Of a stretch of DNA of 64,000 nucleotides, positions 52,550 through 62,212 are shown in pieces. The stretch is from an uncultured Propionibacteriaceae bacterium (GTDB lineage: Bacteria > Actinomycetota > Actinomycetes > Propionibacteriales > Propionibacteriaceae). A program made the translations under genes and the position numbers. Every line of letters starts with the position of its first letter. Positions within the stretch are counted from its first letter, which is position 1. The notes under the pieces are model-generated. The model did not search any database. It was not told where the DNA came from and saw only the letters and a list, made by a program, of their open reading frames with translations. The DNA lies in the NCBI GenBank assembly GCA_938012815.1, contig CALLVV010000090.1, forward strand, positions 1 through 64,000, read 5' to 3'.

Positions 52550-53122
52550 GTGACTCTAGCTCCGCCCAACATGGCCGACCCCGAGTTCCAGTATGCCCTG
52601 GAGGAATTCGCCAGCATGCAGTGGCGCTCAGGAATCAGGGCCGAGGAGATAGGCTCCCCACAGCGGATTGCGCCGTTCTCCATAGCCATGGCACTGGACT
52701 TCATCGAGGATGGCGAGGAGCTGGGGACCGGGCGGCTGATACTGCTGCACGATCCCGCAGGAAACGAGAACTGGGAGGGAAGTTTCCGTCTGGTCTCCTA
52801 TGTGCGTGCCGAGGTGGACCAAGAAATGGTCACCGATCCACTGCTGCCCGAAGCGGCATGGTCCTGGCTGACGGATGCGCTCTCCAAGCACGCGGCCGCC
52901 CACCGGGCCCTGGCCGGGACCGTGACCGCTTCCTACGGCCGAGGATTCGGGGAGCTGACAACGCACCAGGCCGAGGTGGAGGTCCGGGCATCCTGGACCC
53001 CGATTCTGGACAACCGCCACAAGATGACCGTCCATCTCAAGGCCTGGCAGGATCTTCTCGGGCACATCTCAGGGCGTCCCCCACTGCCCCGTGGGGTGGT
53101 GCAGTTCCCGGGGCGCTCATGA
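52550..53122 (+). CDS. DUF3000 family protein
   Basis: The 190-residue protein matches DUF3000, an actinobacterial family usually encoded directly before ribonuclease D. Characteristic parts are RIAPFSIAMALDF, GTGRLILLHDPAGNENWEG and ASWTP at about residue 148. No active-site motif is apparent, and the function is unknown. The start is GTG at 52550; ATG at 52571 would be 7 residues shorter. It overlaps the ribonuclease D gene by 4 nt. Confidence 0.88.
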   Translation: MTLAPPNMADPEFQYALEEFASMQWRSGIRAEEIGSPQRIAPFSIAMALDFIEDGEELGTGRLILLHDPAGNENWEGSFRLVSYVRAEVDQEMVTDPLLPEAAWSWLTDALSKHAAAHRALAGTVTASYGRGFGELTTHQAEVEVRASWTPILDNRHKMTVHLKAWQDLLGHISGRPPLPRGVVQFPGRS

Positions 53123-54330
53123 ACCAGTTCGTCGAGCAGCCACGGGAGCCCCTGCGTCCTCTGGTGGACACCCCCGAGGCGCTCGATACCTGCCTGGCCT
53201 CCCTCTCTCTGGGAACCGGGCCCGTCGCATTCGACGCGGAACGTGCCCATGGGCACCGGTACTGGCCCAAGGCATACCTCTTCCAGATCCGACGTGAAGG
53301 ATCCGGCACCTGGTTGATAGACCCCATCGCCTTTGAGCACGGGGGCGAGACAGGACTAGGCGGGCTCACCGACGCCTGCTCCGATGCGACGTGGATCATT
53401 CACGCGGCATCGCAGGATCTTCCCTGCATGGTGGATGTGGGTATTCGACCATCCGCTTTGTTCGACACCGAACTGGCAGGTCGTCTTCTCGGGGAGCCGT
53501 CGGTTGGTCTCGCCGCCCTTCTCGACACGAAACTCGGTATCCGGCTGCGCAAGGCCCATTCGGCGGACAACTGGGCCACACGCCCATTGCCGACCTCCTG
53601 GTTGATCTACGCGGCCCTCGACGTCGACTACTTGATAGAGCTGGCTGATGTCCTGCGCGCCGAACTCGTGACCGGGAATCGCATCGCCTGGGCCGAGGAG
53701 GAGTTCGCCCACACCCTGCAGGTCTTCTCCAGTCCCCCCACCCCCCGGAAGGAACCGTGGCGGCGTCTCTCAGGCATCCAGGGTTTGAAGCACCCAAGGC
53801 AGCTGGCCGTGGCACGGGCACTCTGGCAGGAACGAGACCTTGTGGCGCGGCGAAGGGATCGGCCGCCATCCAGGATCCTGACCGACGCCGCCATAATCGA
53901 GTTCGCCTCGGGAGTGGACCCGGAAGGTCAGTTCCCGGATGTCCCCGAGTTCTCCAGGATTCCTGGATTCAACACCCGCGGGGCGGGAAGGCATCGGGCC
54001 AACTGGGTCCGGGCCATTGAATCGGTGGTCCGGCTATCCCCCTCTGACTACCCCTCACGCCGCCCGGAACCGAACGGTATTCCTCAGCCGCGTTCTTGGG
54101 AGCGCAACAACCCGGAACGCTGGGAACTCTGGAAGAAAGTCCGCGCAGATGTCGACGCGCTGGCCGGGGAACTCGGCATCCAGCCCAGCCTCATAGCATC
54201 TTCCGCGATTCTGCAGGCCTTCGTCCACAACTGGGAGCCCGGCAGCGATCCCCGGACCACACTGCTGGAGGCCGGTTCCCGGAACTGGCAGGCCAATCTC
54301 CTGCTTCCGCTGCTCAACAGAAGTTCTTGA
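53119..54330 (+). CDS. rnd: ribonuclease D with HRDC domain
   Basis: This DEDDy 3'-5' exoribonuclease trims tRNA and other stable RNA precursors. The 403-residue protein has the exonuclease motifs FDAER (Exo I), a HAASQDLPCM segment (Exo II), and IYAALDVDYLIEL (Exo III with the catalytic Tyr and Asp). The HRDC nucleic-acid-binding domain follows at about residues 210-290. It is translationally coupled to the DUF3000 gene and converges on dxs, with 33 nt between stops. Confidence 0.92.
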   Translation: MNQFVEQPREPLRPLVDTPEALDTCLASLSLGTGPVAFDAERAHGHRYWPKAYLFQIRREGSGTWLIDPIAFEHGGETGLGGLTDACSDATWIIHAASQDLPCMVDVGIRPSALFDTELAGRLLGEPSVGLAALLDTKLGIRLRKAHSADNWATRPLPTSWLIYAALDVDYLIELADVLRAELVTGNRIAWAEEEFAHTLQVFSSPPTPRKEPWRRLSGIQGLKHPRQLAVARALWQERDLVARRRDRPPSRILTDAAIIEFASGVDPEGQFPDVPEFSRIPGFNTRGAGRHRANWVRAIESVVRLSPSDYPSRRPEPNGIPQPRSWERNNPERWELWKKVRADVDALAGELGIQPSLIASSAILQAFVHNWEPGSDPRTTLLEAGSRNWQANLLLPLLNRSS

Positions 54331-54363
54331 GCGGCTGCTCGCTCCGGGGTGACGAAACACCTC

Positions 54364-56271
54364 TCAGACCACTTGGACGGCGGTTCGTCGTTCATGAAGT
54401 ATTTTCTCGAGCACCAGGCGCGCGATGTGGCGCGATGTCAAGCCGAGTTCCTCCAAGACCTCGCAGCGGGTTCCCTGGGCAAGAAACTCCTGTTCGATGC
54501 CGAAGGCGAGCACCCGGGTTCCAGGCGCTTCCTCGGCCAGCCTCGCCCGCAGCCTCTCCCCCAGCCCGGCGACGACCAGGTTGTCCTCGATGCTCACGAT
54601 CGTCTCGTGTTCGCCGGCCAGCCCGACCAGTTCAGGGCTGAGAGGGATGCACCAGGCGGGGTCCGCGACCGTGCACGCCAATCCCGCCGCGGCGAGCTTT
54701 TCCGCCACCTCGAGCCCGGGTCCCGCGAACTGGCCGTACCCGATTATCAGGATACTGGCGCCGGCGTCAACGCGAAGCAGGTCGACTTGGTCACGTCCCT
54801 CACCCCGGCTGGCAACCGCGGGCATCTCGTCCGGGAGGCGTTCCTTCGAGTAGCGCAGCACCGTCGGAGCGTCCTGGACCGTGACCGCTCGTTCCAGAGC
54901 CGCAACGAGCCGAGGCTGGTCTCTCGGGACCGAGACCTCGATGCCGGGTACGAGCCCCAGCATCGACAGGTCCCACATGCCGTTGTGGCTTGGCCCGTCG
55001 GTCCCGGTCACCCCAGCCCTGTCCAATGCGAAGGTGACGCCCTCGCCGTGAAGGGCCACGTCCATCAGGATCTGGTCGAAGGCGCGGTTCAAGAAGGTGG
55101 CGTACACGGCGACGACAGGGTGCATGCCGGCCCGTGCCAACCCGGCGGCGGAGACGACAGCGTGTTGTTCGGCGATACCCACGTCGAAGACCCGGTCCGG
55201 GAAGGCCGCAGCAAATCTGCCGAGTCCCGTCGGATGCAGCATGGCTGCCGTGATGGCCACGACATCCGTTCTGCGTTCCCCGATCCGGACCATGGCCTCG
55301 CCGAAGGCATCGGTCCAAGTGGCCTGCACGGCGTCGCTGAGCGGCTGCCCGGTGATCTCATCGATCCGCCCGATGGCGTGGAACTGGTCCTTCTCGTGTT
55401 CTTCGGCGGCCTTGAATCCCTTGCCCTTACGGGTGATGACGTGAACCAGCACGGGGCCCTCGAAGTGTCGTGCCCGTTCGAGATGCCCGATGACCGCGCG
55501 GATGTCGTGGCCGTCTATGGGGCCCGTGTACTTCAGTCCGAGGTCGGAGAACATCCCCTGCGGCGCGAGAACGTCCTTGACCCCGGTCTTGAACCCGTGC
55601 AGCAGGTCATAGATGGGGCGTCCCAGGATCGGGGTCCGGTGGAGCCGGTTCTTGATGAAACTCAGAGTCCGCTCGTAGCGCTGGTCGGTGCGCAACCCGG
55701 CCAGGTGCTTGGCCAGCCCGCCTACCGTCGGGGTGTAGGAACGGCCGTTGTCGTTGACGACGATCACGATCCTCAGGTCGGGTTGCGTCGCTATGTTGTT
55801 CAGCGCCTCCCACGCCATACCACCCGTCAATGCTCCATCACCGACCACAACGACCACGGTGCGTTCCTCCCCACGCAGGCGGAAACCCTTGGCGAGACCC
55901 TCTGCCCAGGACAGCGCCGTCGATGCGTGGGAGTTCTCGACCCAGTCGTGCTCGGACTCGGAGCGAGACGGGTAGCCGGACAGGCCTCCCCGCTGCCTGA
56001 GATGCTCGAACCCTTCGGCCCGGCCGGTCAGGATCTTGTGGACGTAGGATTGGTGTCCGGTGTCGAAGATGATCGGATCGTGGGGCGAGTTGAAGACCCG
56101 GTGAATGCCCAGGGTGAGTTCGACGACACCGAGATTCGGCCCGAGATGCCCACCCGTGCGACTGACCCGGTTGATCAGAAAGCCGCGGATCTCGGATGCG
56201 AGGCTTGTCAGCTGGCGGCGCGAGAGCGTTCGCAGATCACGCGGGCCACCAATCTTGGTGAGCAAGGACAT
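54364..56271 (-). CDS. dxs: 1-deoxy-D-xylulose-5-phosphate synthase
   Basis: DXS condenses pyruvate and glyceraldehyde-3-phosphate with thiamin diphosphate in the first step of the MEP isoprenoid pathway. The 635-residue protein has the transketolase-like order: FDTGHQSYVHK, the ThDP motif GDGALTGGMAWEALN, IAEQHAV with the catalytic Glu, and a C-terminal domain. ATG at 56271 matches the family N-terminus (LLTKIGGPRDLR); the frame extends open to 56604 but without homology. A TACACT 7 nt before the ATG and no ribosome binding site suggest a leaderless message. Confidence 0.96.
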   Translation of the reverse strand: MSLLTKIGGPRDLRTLSRRQLTSLASEIRGFLINRVSRTGGHLGPNLGVVELTLGIHRVFNSPHDPIIFDTGHQSYVHKILTGRAEGFEHLRQRGGLSGYPSRSESEHDWVENSHASTALSWAEGLAKGFRLRGEERTVVVVVGDGALTGGMAWEALNNIATQPDLRIVIVVNDNGRSYTPTVGGLAKHLAGLRTDQRYERTLSFIKNRLHRTPILGRPIYDLLHGFKTGVKDVLAPQGMFSDLGLKYTGPIDGHDIRAVIGHLERARHFEGPVLVHVITRKGKGFKAAEEHEKDQFHAIGRIDEITGQPLSDAVQATWTDAFGEAMVRIGERRTDVVAITAAMLHPTGLGRFAAAFPDRVFDVGIAEQHAVVSAAGLARAGMHPVVAVYATFLNRAFDQILMDVALHGEGVTFALDRAGVTGTDGPSHNGMWDLSMLGLVPGIEVSVPRDQPRLVAALERAVTVQDAPTVLRYSKERLPDEMPAVASRGEGRDQVDLLRVDAGASILIIGYGQFAGPGLEVAEKLAAAGLACTVADPAWCIPLSPELVGLAGEHETIVSIEDNLVVAGLGERLRARLAEEAPGTRVLAFGIEQEFLAQGTRCEVLEELGLTSRHIARLVLEKILHERRTAVQVV

Positions 56272-56278
56272 AGCGGAC

Positions 56279-56284
56279 AGTGTA
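56279..56284 (-). promoter_or_regulatory. putative -10 element, leaderless dxs transcript
   Basis: TACACT on the minus strand ends 7 nt before the dxs ATG. No Shine-Dalgarno is seen and no convincing -35. Confidence 0.4.
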
Positions 56285-56330
56285 GAGGCTCTGCAGAAAA
56301 CGGACACCTTAGTAGCGTTACCGCGCCGGA

Positions 56331-56545
56331 CCGTGCTGTGGTTTCGTCGCGGCCAAGCATCGCCTGCGCTCGACCTCACCGATGAGTCCACCAGGTACTG
56401 GGAGCTCTGCCACCGGCTGCCCACCTGGATCATCCAAGCGAAGAACTGGACCAGGGTACTCACAGGCCTGGGGAAGCTGCGACGCATGGCAATGGCTCTC
56501 TCCTCAGGGGATACGGCACAGGTTTTCATTCCCAGAGCTCTATAG
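56331..56545 (+). CDS. unrecognised 71-codon open frame in the dxs-cycA gap
   Basis: A GTG-initiated frame encodes 71 residues with a plausible composition (many Trp, Arg, Leu; for example RYWELCHRLPTWIIQAKN) and ends at a TAG. It has no ribosome binding site and no family I recognise. It could be a decayed gene end or chance. The rest of the 497-bp gap (56272-56768) holds only a -10 candidate and a terminator. Confidence 0.2.
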
Positions 56546-56699
56546 CTGATGTTTCTTCCTCCGGAATCAAATGCTTTCGAAAAGTCTGTCCCGGTTGCTT
56601 CCAAATCGCTTGTTCATGTGGACACCCCAGACGCAACTCATCGTCGGAGTCCTCCGGAGAAACTGAAGTGCAGATCAGCAGGTCAAGCTATCAAACGAG

Positions 56700-56737
56700 A
56701 GTTGGTGGGGCGAGGGTCACCCCACGCCCCACCAACT
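56700..56737 (-). terminator. strong hairpin downstream of cycA
   Basis: AGTTGGTGGGGCG and CGCCCCACCAACT form a perfect 13-bp stem with a 12-nt loop, 32 nt after the cycA stop. There is no long U-tract on the minus strand. It is the longest perfect stem with a normal loop in the window. Confidence 0.7.
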
Positions 56738-56768
56738 AATTCCTTATCCGGAATGGAATGGGCGCTTG

Positions 56769-58190
56769 TTAGTGAAAAACGTCTCTGTGGATCTTCTTTC
56801 TGATGAACCACGATATCGTCAATCCAACGAACCACAGGAGTGTCAGCCCCAAGGCTATCCGAGTGTCGTCATAACGCAACAATACATAGACCACGAACCC
56901 GAAGAAGAGCAACACCACCCATGGCATGAAGGAGGCTCCCGGCATTCGGAATGCCGCATTCTTGTGAGCCTCGGGATGCAACTTCCGATAGCGGATGTAG
57001 CACACCAGGACCAGCGACCACATGAACAGCACCAATCCCACCGATACCGAGGAGACCATGGTGAATGCCTCCATCACCGAGCCACCGATGACCAGGATCG
57101 GGAAGGCGACACACGTCAGTGCCACCGACAGTATCAGCGCTTTGGCAGGGACCCGGTGACTCGACAGATGTCCGAAGGACTTGGGGGCCTGCTTCGACTG
57201 GGACAACCCATACAGCATACGGGAGGTCGAGAAGATCCCCGAGTTCGCGCTGGAGGAGGCAGATGTCAGGACCACAAAGTTCATGGCCCCTGCAGCAGCG
57301 ACGAACCCGACCATGCTGAACAGGTTCACGAACGGTGACATGCCCGGATCGATCTTGTCCCACGGAGTGACCGACATGATGACCCCCAAGGCCAGCACGT
57401 AGAAGATCACGATCCGAACCGGTATGGCGTTGATCGCTTTCGGCAGGGTTTTGTGCGGATCAGAGGTCTCGGCCGCAGCGGTTCCGATCAACTCGATACC
57501 GATGAACGCGAACACCGCGATCTGGAAGGCCGCCAAGAAGTTGTCACCGTCGGCGGGGAAGATTCCCAACGGGCCGTAAGCACTCCACAGGTGAGTGACC
57601 GATGCAGTTGTCGTCCCGTCAGCAGACGGGAAGTTCACCGCGATCATCCCTATGCCAACGACGATCAGAAGCAGGATGGCGATGATCTTGATCAGGGCGA
57701 ACCAGAACTCGATCTCACCAAACAATTTGACCGTCAACAAGTTGCAGCCGAGCAAGGCCATCAGGAGAAGGAACGTACAAATCATCGACCAGGTCATGTC
57801 CTTGATCCAGAAATCAAAGTAACCGGCGATGACGACAACTTCTGCACTGGCCGTGACAACCCACAGAATCCAGTACGTCCAACCCGCGAAGTACCCGGCC
57901 CACGGGCCAATCATGTCTCGGGCGAAATCCTGGAAGGAATTGTACTCGAGATTGTGGAGCAAGAGTTCACCCATGGCCCTCATCACGAAGAAGAGCATCG
58001 TCCCGATGAGCAGATAGATCAACAGCAACGATGGTCCCGCCAGGTGAACGGTCTTGCCCGAGCCCATGAAAAGGCCCGTTCCGATGGCGCCGCCGATGGC
58101 GATGAGCTGGATGTGGCGGTTCTTCAGATTCCGCTGCAGATGCTCCTGTCCCTCGGCGGCCTGCGTTGATGCTGTGGGGTCATCCGACAT
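56769..58190 (-). CDS. cycA: APC amino acid permease, CycA-like (alanine/serine/glycine)
   Basis: The 473-residue protein has 12 hydrophobic segments and the amino acid transporter motifs NRHIQLIAIGGAIGTGLFMGSG and AAETSDPHKTLPKAI typical of the AAT group, closest in style to CycA, the proton symporter of D-serine, D-alanine and glycine. The ald gene overlaps its start by 11 nt, so import and oxidation of alanine are probably coupled. ATG at 58190 follows a TTG that could start it two codons earlier. Confidence 0.88.
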   Translation of the reverse strand: MSDDPTASTQAAEGQEHLQRNLKNRHIQLIAIGGAIGTGLFMGSGKTVHLAGPSLLLIYLLIGTMLFFVMRAMGELLLHNLEYNSFQDFARDMIGPWAGYFAGWTYWILWVVTASAEVVVIAGYFDFWIKDMTWSMICTFLLLMALLGCNLLTVKLFGEIEFWFALIKIIAILLLIVVGIGMIAVNFPSADGTTTASVTHLWSAYGPLGIFPADGDNFLAAFQIAVFAFIGIELIGTAAAETSDPHKTLPKAINAIPVRIVIFYVLALGVIMSVTPWDKIDPGMSPFVNLFSMVGFVAAAGAMNFVVLTSASSSANSGIFSTSRMLYGLSQSKQAPKSFGHLSSHRVPAKALILSVALTCVAFPILVIGGSVMEAFTMVSSVSVGLVLFMWSLVLVCYIRYRKLHPEAHKNAAFRMPGASFMPWVVLLFFGFVVYVLLRYDDTRIALGLTLLWFVGLTISWFIRKKIHRDVFH

Positions 58191-59304
58191 GATCAAGCGC
58201 TTCCGTCAGGGGCATCAGTGGCAGGTTGAACGCCTCGGAAACACCCGAGAAGGTCAGGTTGCCCTTGACCGTGTTGAGGCCCTTGGCCAGCGAGGGGTTG
58301 TCCTTCAGCGCCTGGGCCGCGCCCTTGTCGGCGAGCTGGACCGCATAAGGAAGAGTGGCATTCGTGAGCGCCCAGGTGGAAGTGTTCGGCACCGCACCCG
58401 GCATGTTCGCCACGCAGTAGAACTGCGAATTGTGGACGGGGAAGGTCGGATCGTCGTGGGTGGTCGGATGGGAATCCTCGAAGCAGCCACCCTGGTCGAT
58501 GGCGACATCCACCAGCACCGATCCGGGCTTCATCTCGGCGACCATGTCGTTGGTGACGAGCTTCGGGGCCTTGGCGCCGGGGATGAGCACCGTACCGACC
58601 ACCAGATCGGCCTGGAGGACGTGCTCACGCACGGTGAGGGCGGAACTCACGACCCCGTGTACCTGGTTGTGGAACCTCCAGAAGGTGTTGCGCAGCTTGT
58701 CGAGATCGGTGTCGAGAACCGTGACGTCCGCACCGAGGCCCATGGCGATATTGGCCGCGTTCTGGCCTGCGACACCGCCACCGAGGACTACGACCTTGGC
58801 GCTGGGAACGCCACCGATGCAACCCATGAGAACGCCGCGCCCACCCTGGGCCTTCATGAGGGCGTGGGCACCGACCTGGGGGGCCAGGGAACCTGCGATC
58901 TCGGACATGGGGTAGAGCAGCGGCAACGCGCCGGAGGGCAGCTGAACGGTCTCGTAGGCGATCGCAGTGGTGCCCGCCTTGAGCAGGGCATCGGTCTGGG
59001 GACGATCGGCCGCGAGGTGAAGGTAGGTGAACAGGGTCAGGTCCTCACGCAGGTACTGGTACTCGCTGGAGATCGGCTCCTTCACCTTGATCACCATCTC
59101 GCCAACCTCCCAGGTGTCGGCGGCGTTGCTGACGATCTTCGCACCCTGCGCGACAAATTCCTCATCCGGGATCGAAGAACCGACGCCCGCACCCGCCTGG
59201 ATGTAGACCTCGTGGCCCCTTCTGACGAGCTCATGGACGCCAACGGGGGTGATGGCGACCCGGAACTCGTTGTTCTTGACCTCGGTCGGGACTGCGATAC
59301 GCAT
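58180..59304 (-). CDS. ald: alanine dehydrogenase
   Basis: The 374-residue enzyme reversibly converts L-alanine to pyruvate and ammonium with NAD+. It has MRIAVPTEVKNNEFRVA, the catalytic Lys in IKVKEP and His in YLHLAA, and the NAD-binding VVLGGGVAGQNAANIA. GAAGGAG precedes the ATG. It heads an ald-cycA operon; the 204 bp upstream have a TAGTGT -10 candidate near 59370 and end in the aconitase gene. Confidence 0.96.
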   Translation of the reverse strand: MRIAVPTEVKNNEFRVAITPVGVHELVRRGHEVYIQAGAGVGSSIPDEEFVAQGAKIVSNAADTWEVGEMVIKVKEPISSEYQYLREDLTLFTYLHLAADRPQTDALLKAGTTAIAYETVQLPSGALPLLYPMSEIAGSLAPQVGAHALMKAQGGRGVLMGCIGGVPSAKVVVLGGGVAGQNAANIAMGLGADVTVLDTDLDKLRNTFWRFHNQVHGVVSSALTVREHVLQADLVVGTVLIPGAKAPKLVTNDMVAEMKPGSVLVDVAIDQGGCFEDSHPTTHDDPTFPVHNSQFYCVANMPGAVPNTSTWALTNATLPYAVQLADKGAAQALKDNPSLAKGLNTVKGNLTFSGVSEAFNLPLMPLTEALDHVG

Positions 59305-59480
59305 GTGTTACTCCTTCGTAATTGATTCTGGCTGCCCCACCTTGGGCATCCAGGCGTTTGCTTGATACCGACACTAGTACGACAGGGGGCAACACTCGCG
59401 ACCACCCCCCTCATTTTCGGCTACGACAAGGCCTTGAGCTGCTGACACCGGGGGTGGGCCACCCAGCGAGGGCCCAGAGG

Positions 59481-59506
59481 GGCCTCACGGAGGTCCGGTG
59501 AGGGCC
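59481..59506 (-). terminator. possible hairpin after acnA
   Basis: GGCC-C-TCAC and GTGAGGCC pair with one bulged base around a 9-nt loop, just past the aconitase stop. There is no U-tract. Support is weak. Confidence 0.3.
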
Positions 59507-59508
59507 GT

Positions 59509-62184
59509 TCAGGCCCTCGCCAGATTGCGCAGCACGTAAGGCATGATGCCGCCGTTGAGGTAGTAGGCCCGCTCCCCAGGGGTGTCGATCCGCACGATCG
59601 CGTCGAATCCCGTCACCGTGCCGTCGGTCCGGGTGGCGGTGACCCTGACCGTGCGCGGGGTGATGCCGGAGTTCAGCTCGGTGATGCCGGAGACAGCGAA
59701 GATCTCGTCTCCCGTCAGACCGAGGGAGTCGGCTGAGACCCCGTCGGGGAACTGGAGCGGGAGGACCCCCATCCCGATCAGGTTGGAGCGGTGGATCCGT
59801 TCGTAGCTCTCCGCGATGACGGCTCTCACCCCGAGCAGCGCCGTGCCCTTGGCCGCCCAGTCCCTGGAGGAACCGGACCCGTACTCTCTGCCCGCCAGGA
59901 TCACCAGCGGAATCCCTGCGGCCGCGTAGTTCTGGGCCGCGTCGTAGACGGTGGTCACCGGGGCCCCGGGAAGGGTGAAGTCGCGGGTGAAACCGCCCTC
60001 GGTGCCGGGTGCCACTTGGTTCCGCAACCGGATGTTCGCGAAGGTACCCCGGATCATGATTTCGTGGTTCCCACGCCGGGATCCGTAGGAGTTGAAGTCC
60101 CGGCGCCCCACCCCCCGGGAGGCGAGATACGCGCCCGCCGGGGAGTCCGGCTTGATGCTTCCCGCCGGGGAAATGTGATCGGTGGTGACGGAATCCCCCA
60201 GCTTCAGCAGCGCCCGGGCCCCCCCGATGTCCCCGACGGGGATGGGCTCGTCGGGCATTCCGTCGAAGTAGGGGGCCCTGCGCACGTAGGTGGATTCCTC
60301 GTCCCACTCGAAGACCGCCCCGTCCGGGGTGGGCAGCGAACGCCAGCGTTCGTCCCCGGTGAACACGTCGGCGTAACGGGATGCGAACATCTCGGAGCTG
60401 ATGGAAGAGCTGATGACATCCTCGATCTCGGCCTGAGTGGGCCACAGGTCCCGCATGAAAACGTCGTTCCCATCGCGGTCCCGGCCAATGGGGTCGTTGA
60501 ACAGGTCGATGTCCATGGTGCCTGCAAGGGCGTAGATGATGACCAGCATCGGGCTGGCCAGGTAGTTCATCTTCACGTCCGGGCTGATCCGGCCCTCGAA
60601 GTTCCGGTTACCGGAGAGCACCGCAGTCACGGCCATGTCGTGTTCGTTCACGGCGGCGGAGACCTCGGGAATCAGGGGGCCGGTGTTGCCGATGCAGGTC
60701 ACGCAACCGTAGCCGACGAGATTGAACCCGATCGCGTCGAGATAACCTCCGAGCCCCGATTTCGTGTAGTAGTCGGTGACCACCTGGGAACCGGGCGCCA
60801 GCGATGTCTTGACCCAGGGTTTCCGGGTCATTCCCCGCTCGACGGCTTTCTTCGCCACCAGGGCCGCGCCCAGCATCACAGATGGATTGGAGGTGTTGGT
60901 GCAGGACGTGATGGATGCGACGGTGACGGCACCGTTCTTCAGTTCGAAGGACGTGCCGTCCGCGAGCGTCACGGGTATCGAGAGCTCGGGGGTGTCCGTG
61001 TAGGTGGGCAGCACCTCGCGGAAGCTGTCGCGGGAGCGGGTGAGCAGGATGCGGTCCTGAGGGCGTTTCGGCCCGGCGATGGATGGCACCACGGTGCCGA
61101 GGTCGAGTTCGATGTACTCGGAGTAGACGGGTTCGCGATCGTCCTCGTGCCACAGTCCCTGGGCCTTGGCGTAGGCCTCCACGAGGGCGATCTGGGCTTC
61201 GTCACGCCCGGTCAGTCGCAGGTAGTCGATGGTTTTCCCGTCGATCGGGAACACCGCGATCGTTGAACCGTACTCAGGGCTCATATTCCCGATGGTGGCA
61301 CGGTTGGCGAGCGGCACCTGGGATACCCCCTCGCCGTAGAACTCCACGAACTTCCCCACCACCTGGTGTCGGCGCAGCATCTCGGTGATGGTCAGAACCA
61401 GGTCGGTGGATGTGGTCCCCTCGGGGAGCCGACCGGTCAATTTGAACCCGACCACCCGTGGGATGAGCATGGAGACCGGCTGCCCCAGCATGGCGGCCTC
61501 GGCCTCGATGCCGCCAACTCCCCATCCGACCACGCCGAGTCCGTTGACCATGGTGGTGTGGGAATCGGTGCCGACGCAGGTGTCGGGGTAGGCCTGGAGG
61601 ACACCATCGACGATGCGTGGGAAGACGACCCGGGCCAGGTGTTCGATGTTGACCTGATGGACTATGCCGGTGCCCGGGGGCACCACCTTGAAGTCGTCGA
61701 AGGCGGTCTGGCCCCAGCGCAGGAACTGGTAGCGCTCACGGTTGCGCTGATATTCGATCTCGGTGTTCTGGGCGAACGCGGCCGGGGTTCCGAACGCCTC
61801 GGCTATGACGGAGTGGTCGATGACCATCTCGGCCGGGGAAAGCGGGTTCACCTTGGCGGGATCTCCTCCGAGGGCCGTGACCGCCTCCCTCATGGTCGCG
61901 AGGTCCACCACGCAGGGCACACCCGTGAAGTCCTGCATGATGACGCGGGCGGGGGTGAACTGGATCTCGTGACTCGGCTCGGCTCCCGCGTCCCAGTTCC
62001 CGAGCGCCCGGATGTCGTCGGCGGTTATGTTGACGCCGTCCTCCGTTCGCAGCAGGTTCTCCAGAAGGATCTTGAGGCTGTATGGCAGCCTGTCGTGCCC
62101 CGACACCGCATCGATCCGGAAGATCTCGTAGGTGGTGCCACCCACCTCGAGGGATGACCTGGCCCCGAAGCTGTTGACGCTCAT
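59509..62184 (-). CDS. acnA: aconitate hydratase A
   Basis: Aconitase isomerises citrate and isocitrate in the TCA cycle. The 891-residue protein has the [4Fe-4S] cysteines in SCTNTSNPSV and CVTCIGNTGPL, CVGTDSHTTMVNGLGV, and the swivel domain with GREYGSGSSRDWAAKG. ATG at 62184 is chosen because AGGAGA lies 6 nt upstream. An imperfect 20-bp palindrome precedes it. Family members may act as iron-responsive RNA-binding proteins in their apo form, which the sequence alone cannot show. Confidence 0.97.
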   Translation of the reverse strand: MSVNSFGARSSLEVGGTTYEIFRIDAVSGHDRLPYSLKILLENLLRTEDGVNITADDIRALGNWDAGAEPSHEIQFTPARVIMQDFTGVPCVVDLATMREAVTALGGDPAKVNPLSPAEMVIDHSVIAEAFGTPAAFAQNTEIEYQRNRERYQFLRWGQTAFDDFKVVPPGTGIVHQVNIEHLARVVFPRIVDGVLQAYPDTCVGTDSHTTMVNGLGVVGWGVGGIEAEAAMLGQPVSMLIPRVVGFKLTGRLPEGTTSTDLVLTITEMLRRHQVVGKFVEFYGEGVSQVPLANRATIGNMSPEYGSTIAVFPIDGKTIDYLRLTGRDEAQIALVEAYAKAQGLWHEDDREPVYSEYIELDLGTVVPSIAGPKRPQDRILLTRSRDSFREVLPTYTDTPELSIPVTLADGTSFELKNGAVTVASITSCTNTSNPSVMLGAALVAKKAVERGMTRKPWVKTSLAPGSQVVTDYYTKSGLGGYLDAIGFNLVGYGCVTCIGNTGPLIPEVSAAVNEHDMAVTAVLSGNRNFEGRISPDVKMNYLASPMLVIIYALAGTMDIDLFNDPIGRDRDGNDVFMRDLWPTQAEIEDVISSSISSEMFASRYADVFTGDERWRSLPTPDGAVFEWDEESTYVRRAPYFDGMPDEPIPVGDIGGARALLKLGDSVTTDHISPAGSIKPDSPAGAYLASRGVGRRDFNSYGSRRGNHEIMIRGTFANIRLRNQVAPGTEGGFTRDFTLPGAPVTTVYDAAQNYAAAGIPLVILAGREYGSGSSRDWAAKGTALLGVRAVIAESYERIHRSNLIGMGVLPLQFPDGVSADSLGLTGDEIFAVSGITELNSGITPRTVRVTATRTDGTVTGFDAIVRIDTPGERAYYLNGGIMPYVLRNLARA

Positions 62185-62212
62185 CTCGCTCTCCTGATCC
62201 GACCCACACCAC

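Noticed and set aside
54349..56385. 678-codon plus-strand open frame
   Set aside because: It is antisense to dxs, which has the full ThDP and transketolase motifs.
56272..56604. 111-residue N-terminal extension of dxs
   Set aside because: The DXS family begins at LLTKIGGP, and the TACACT element with 7-nt spacing supports the ATG at 56271.
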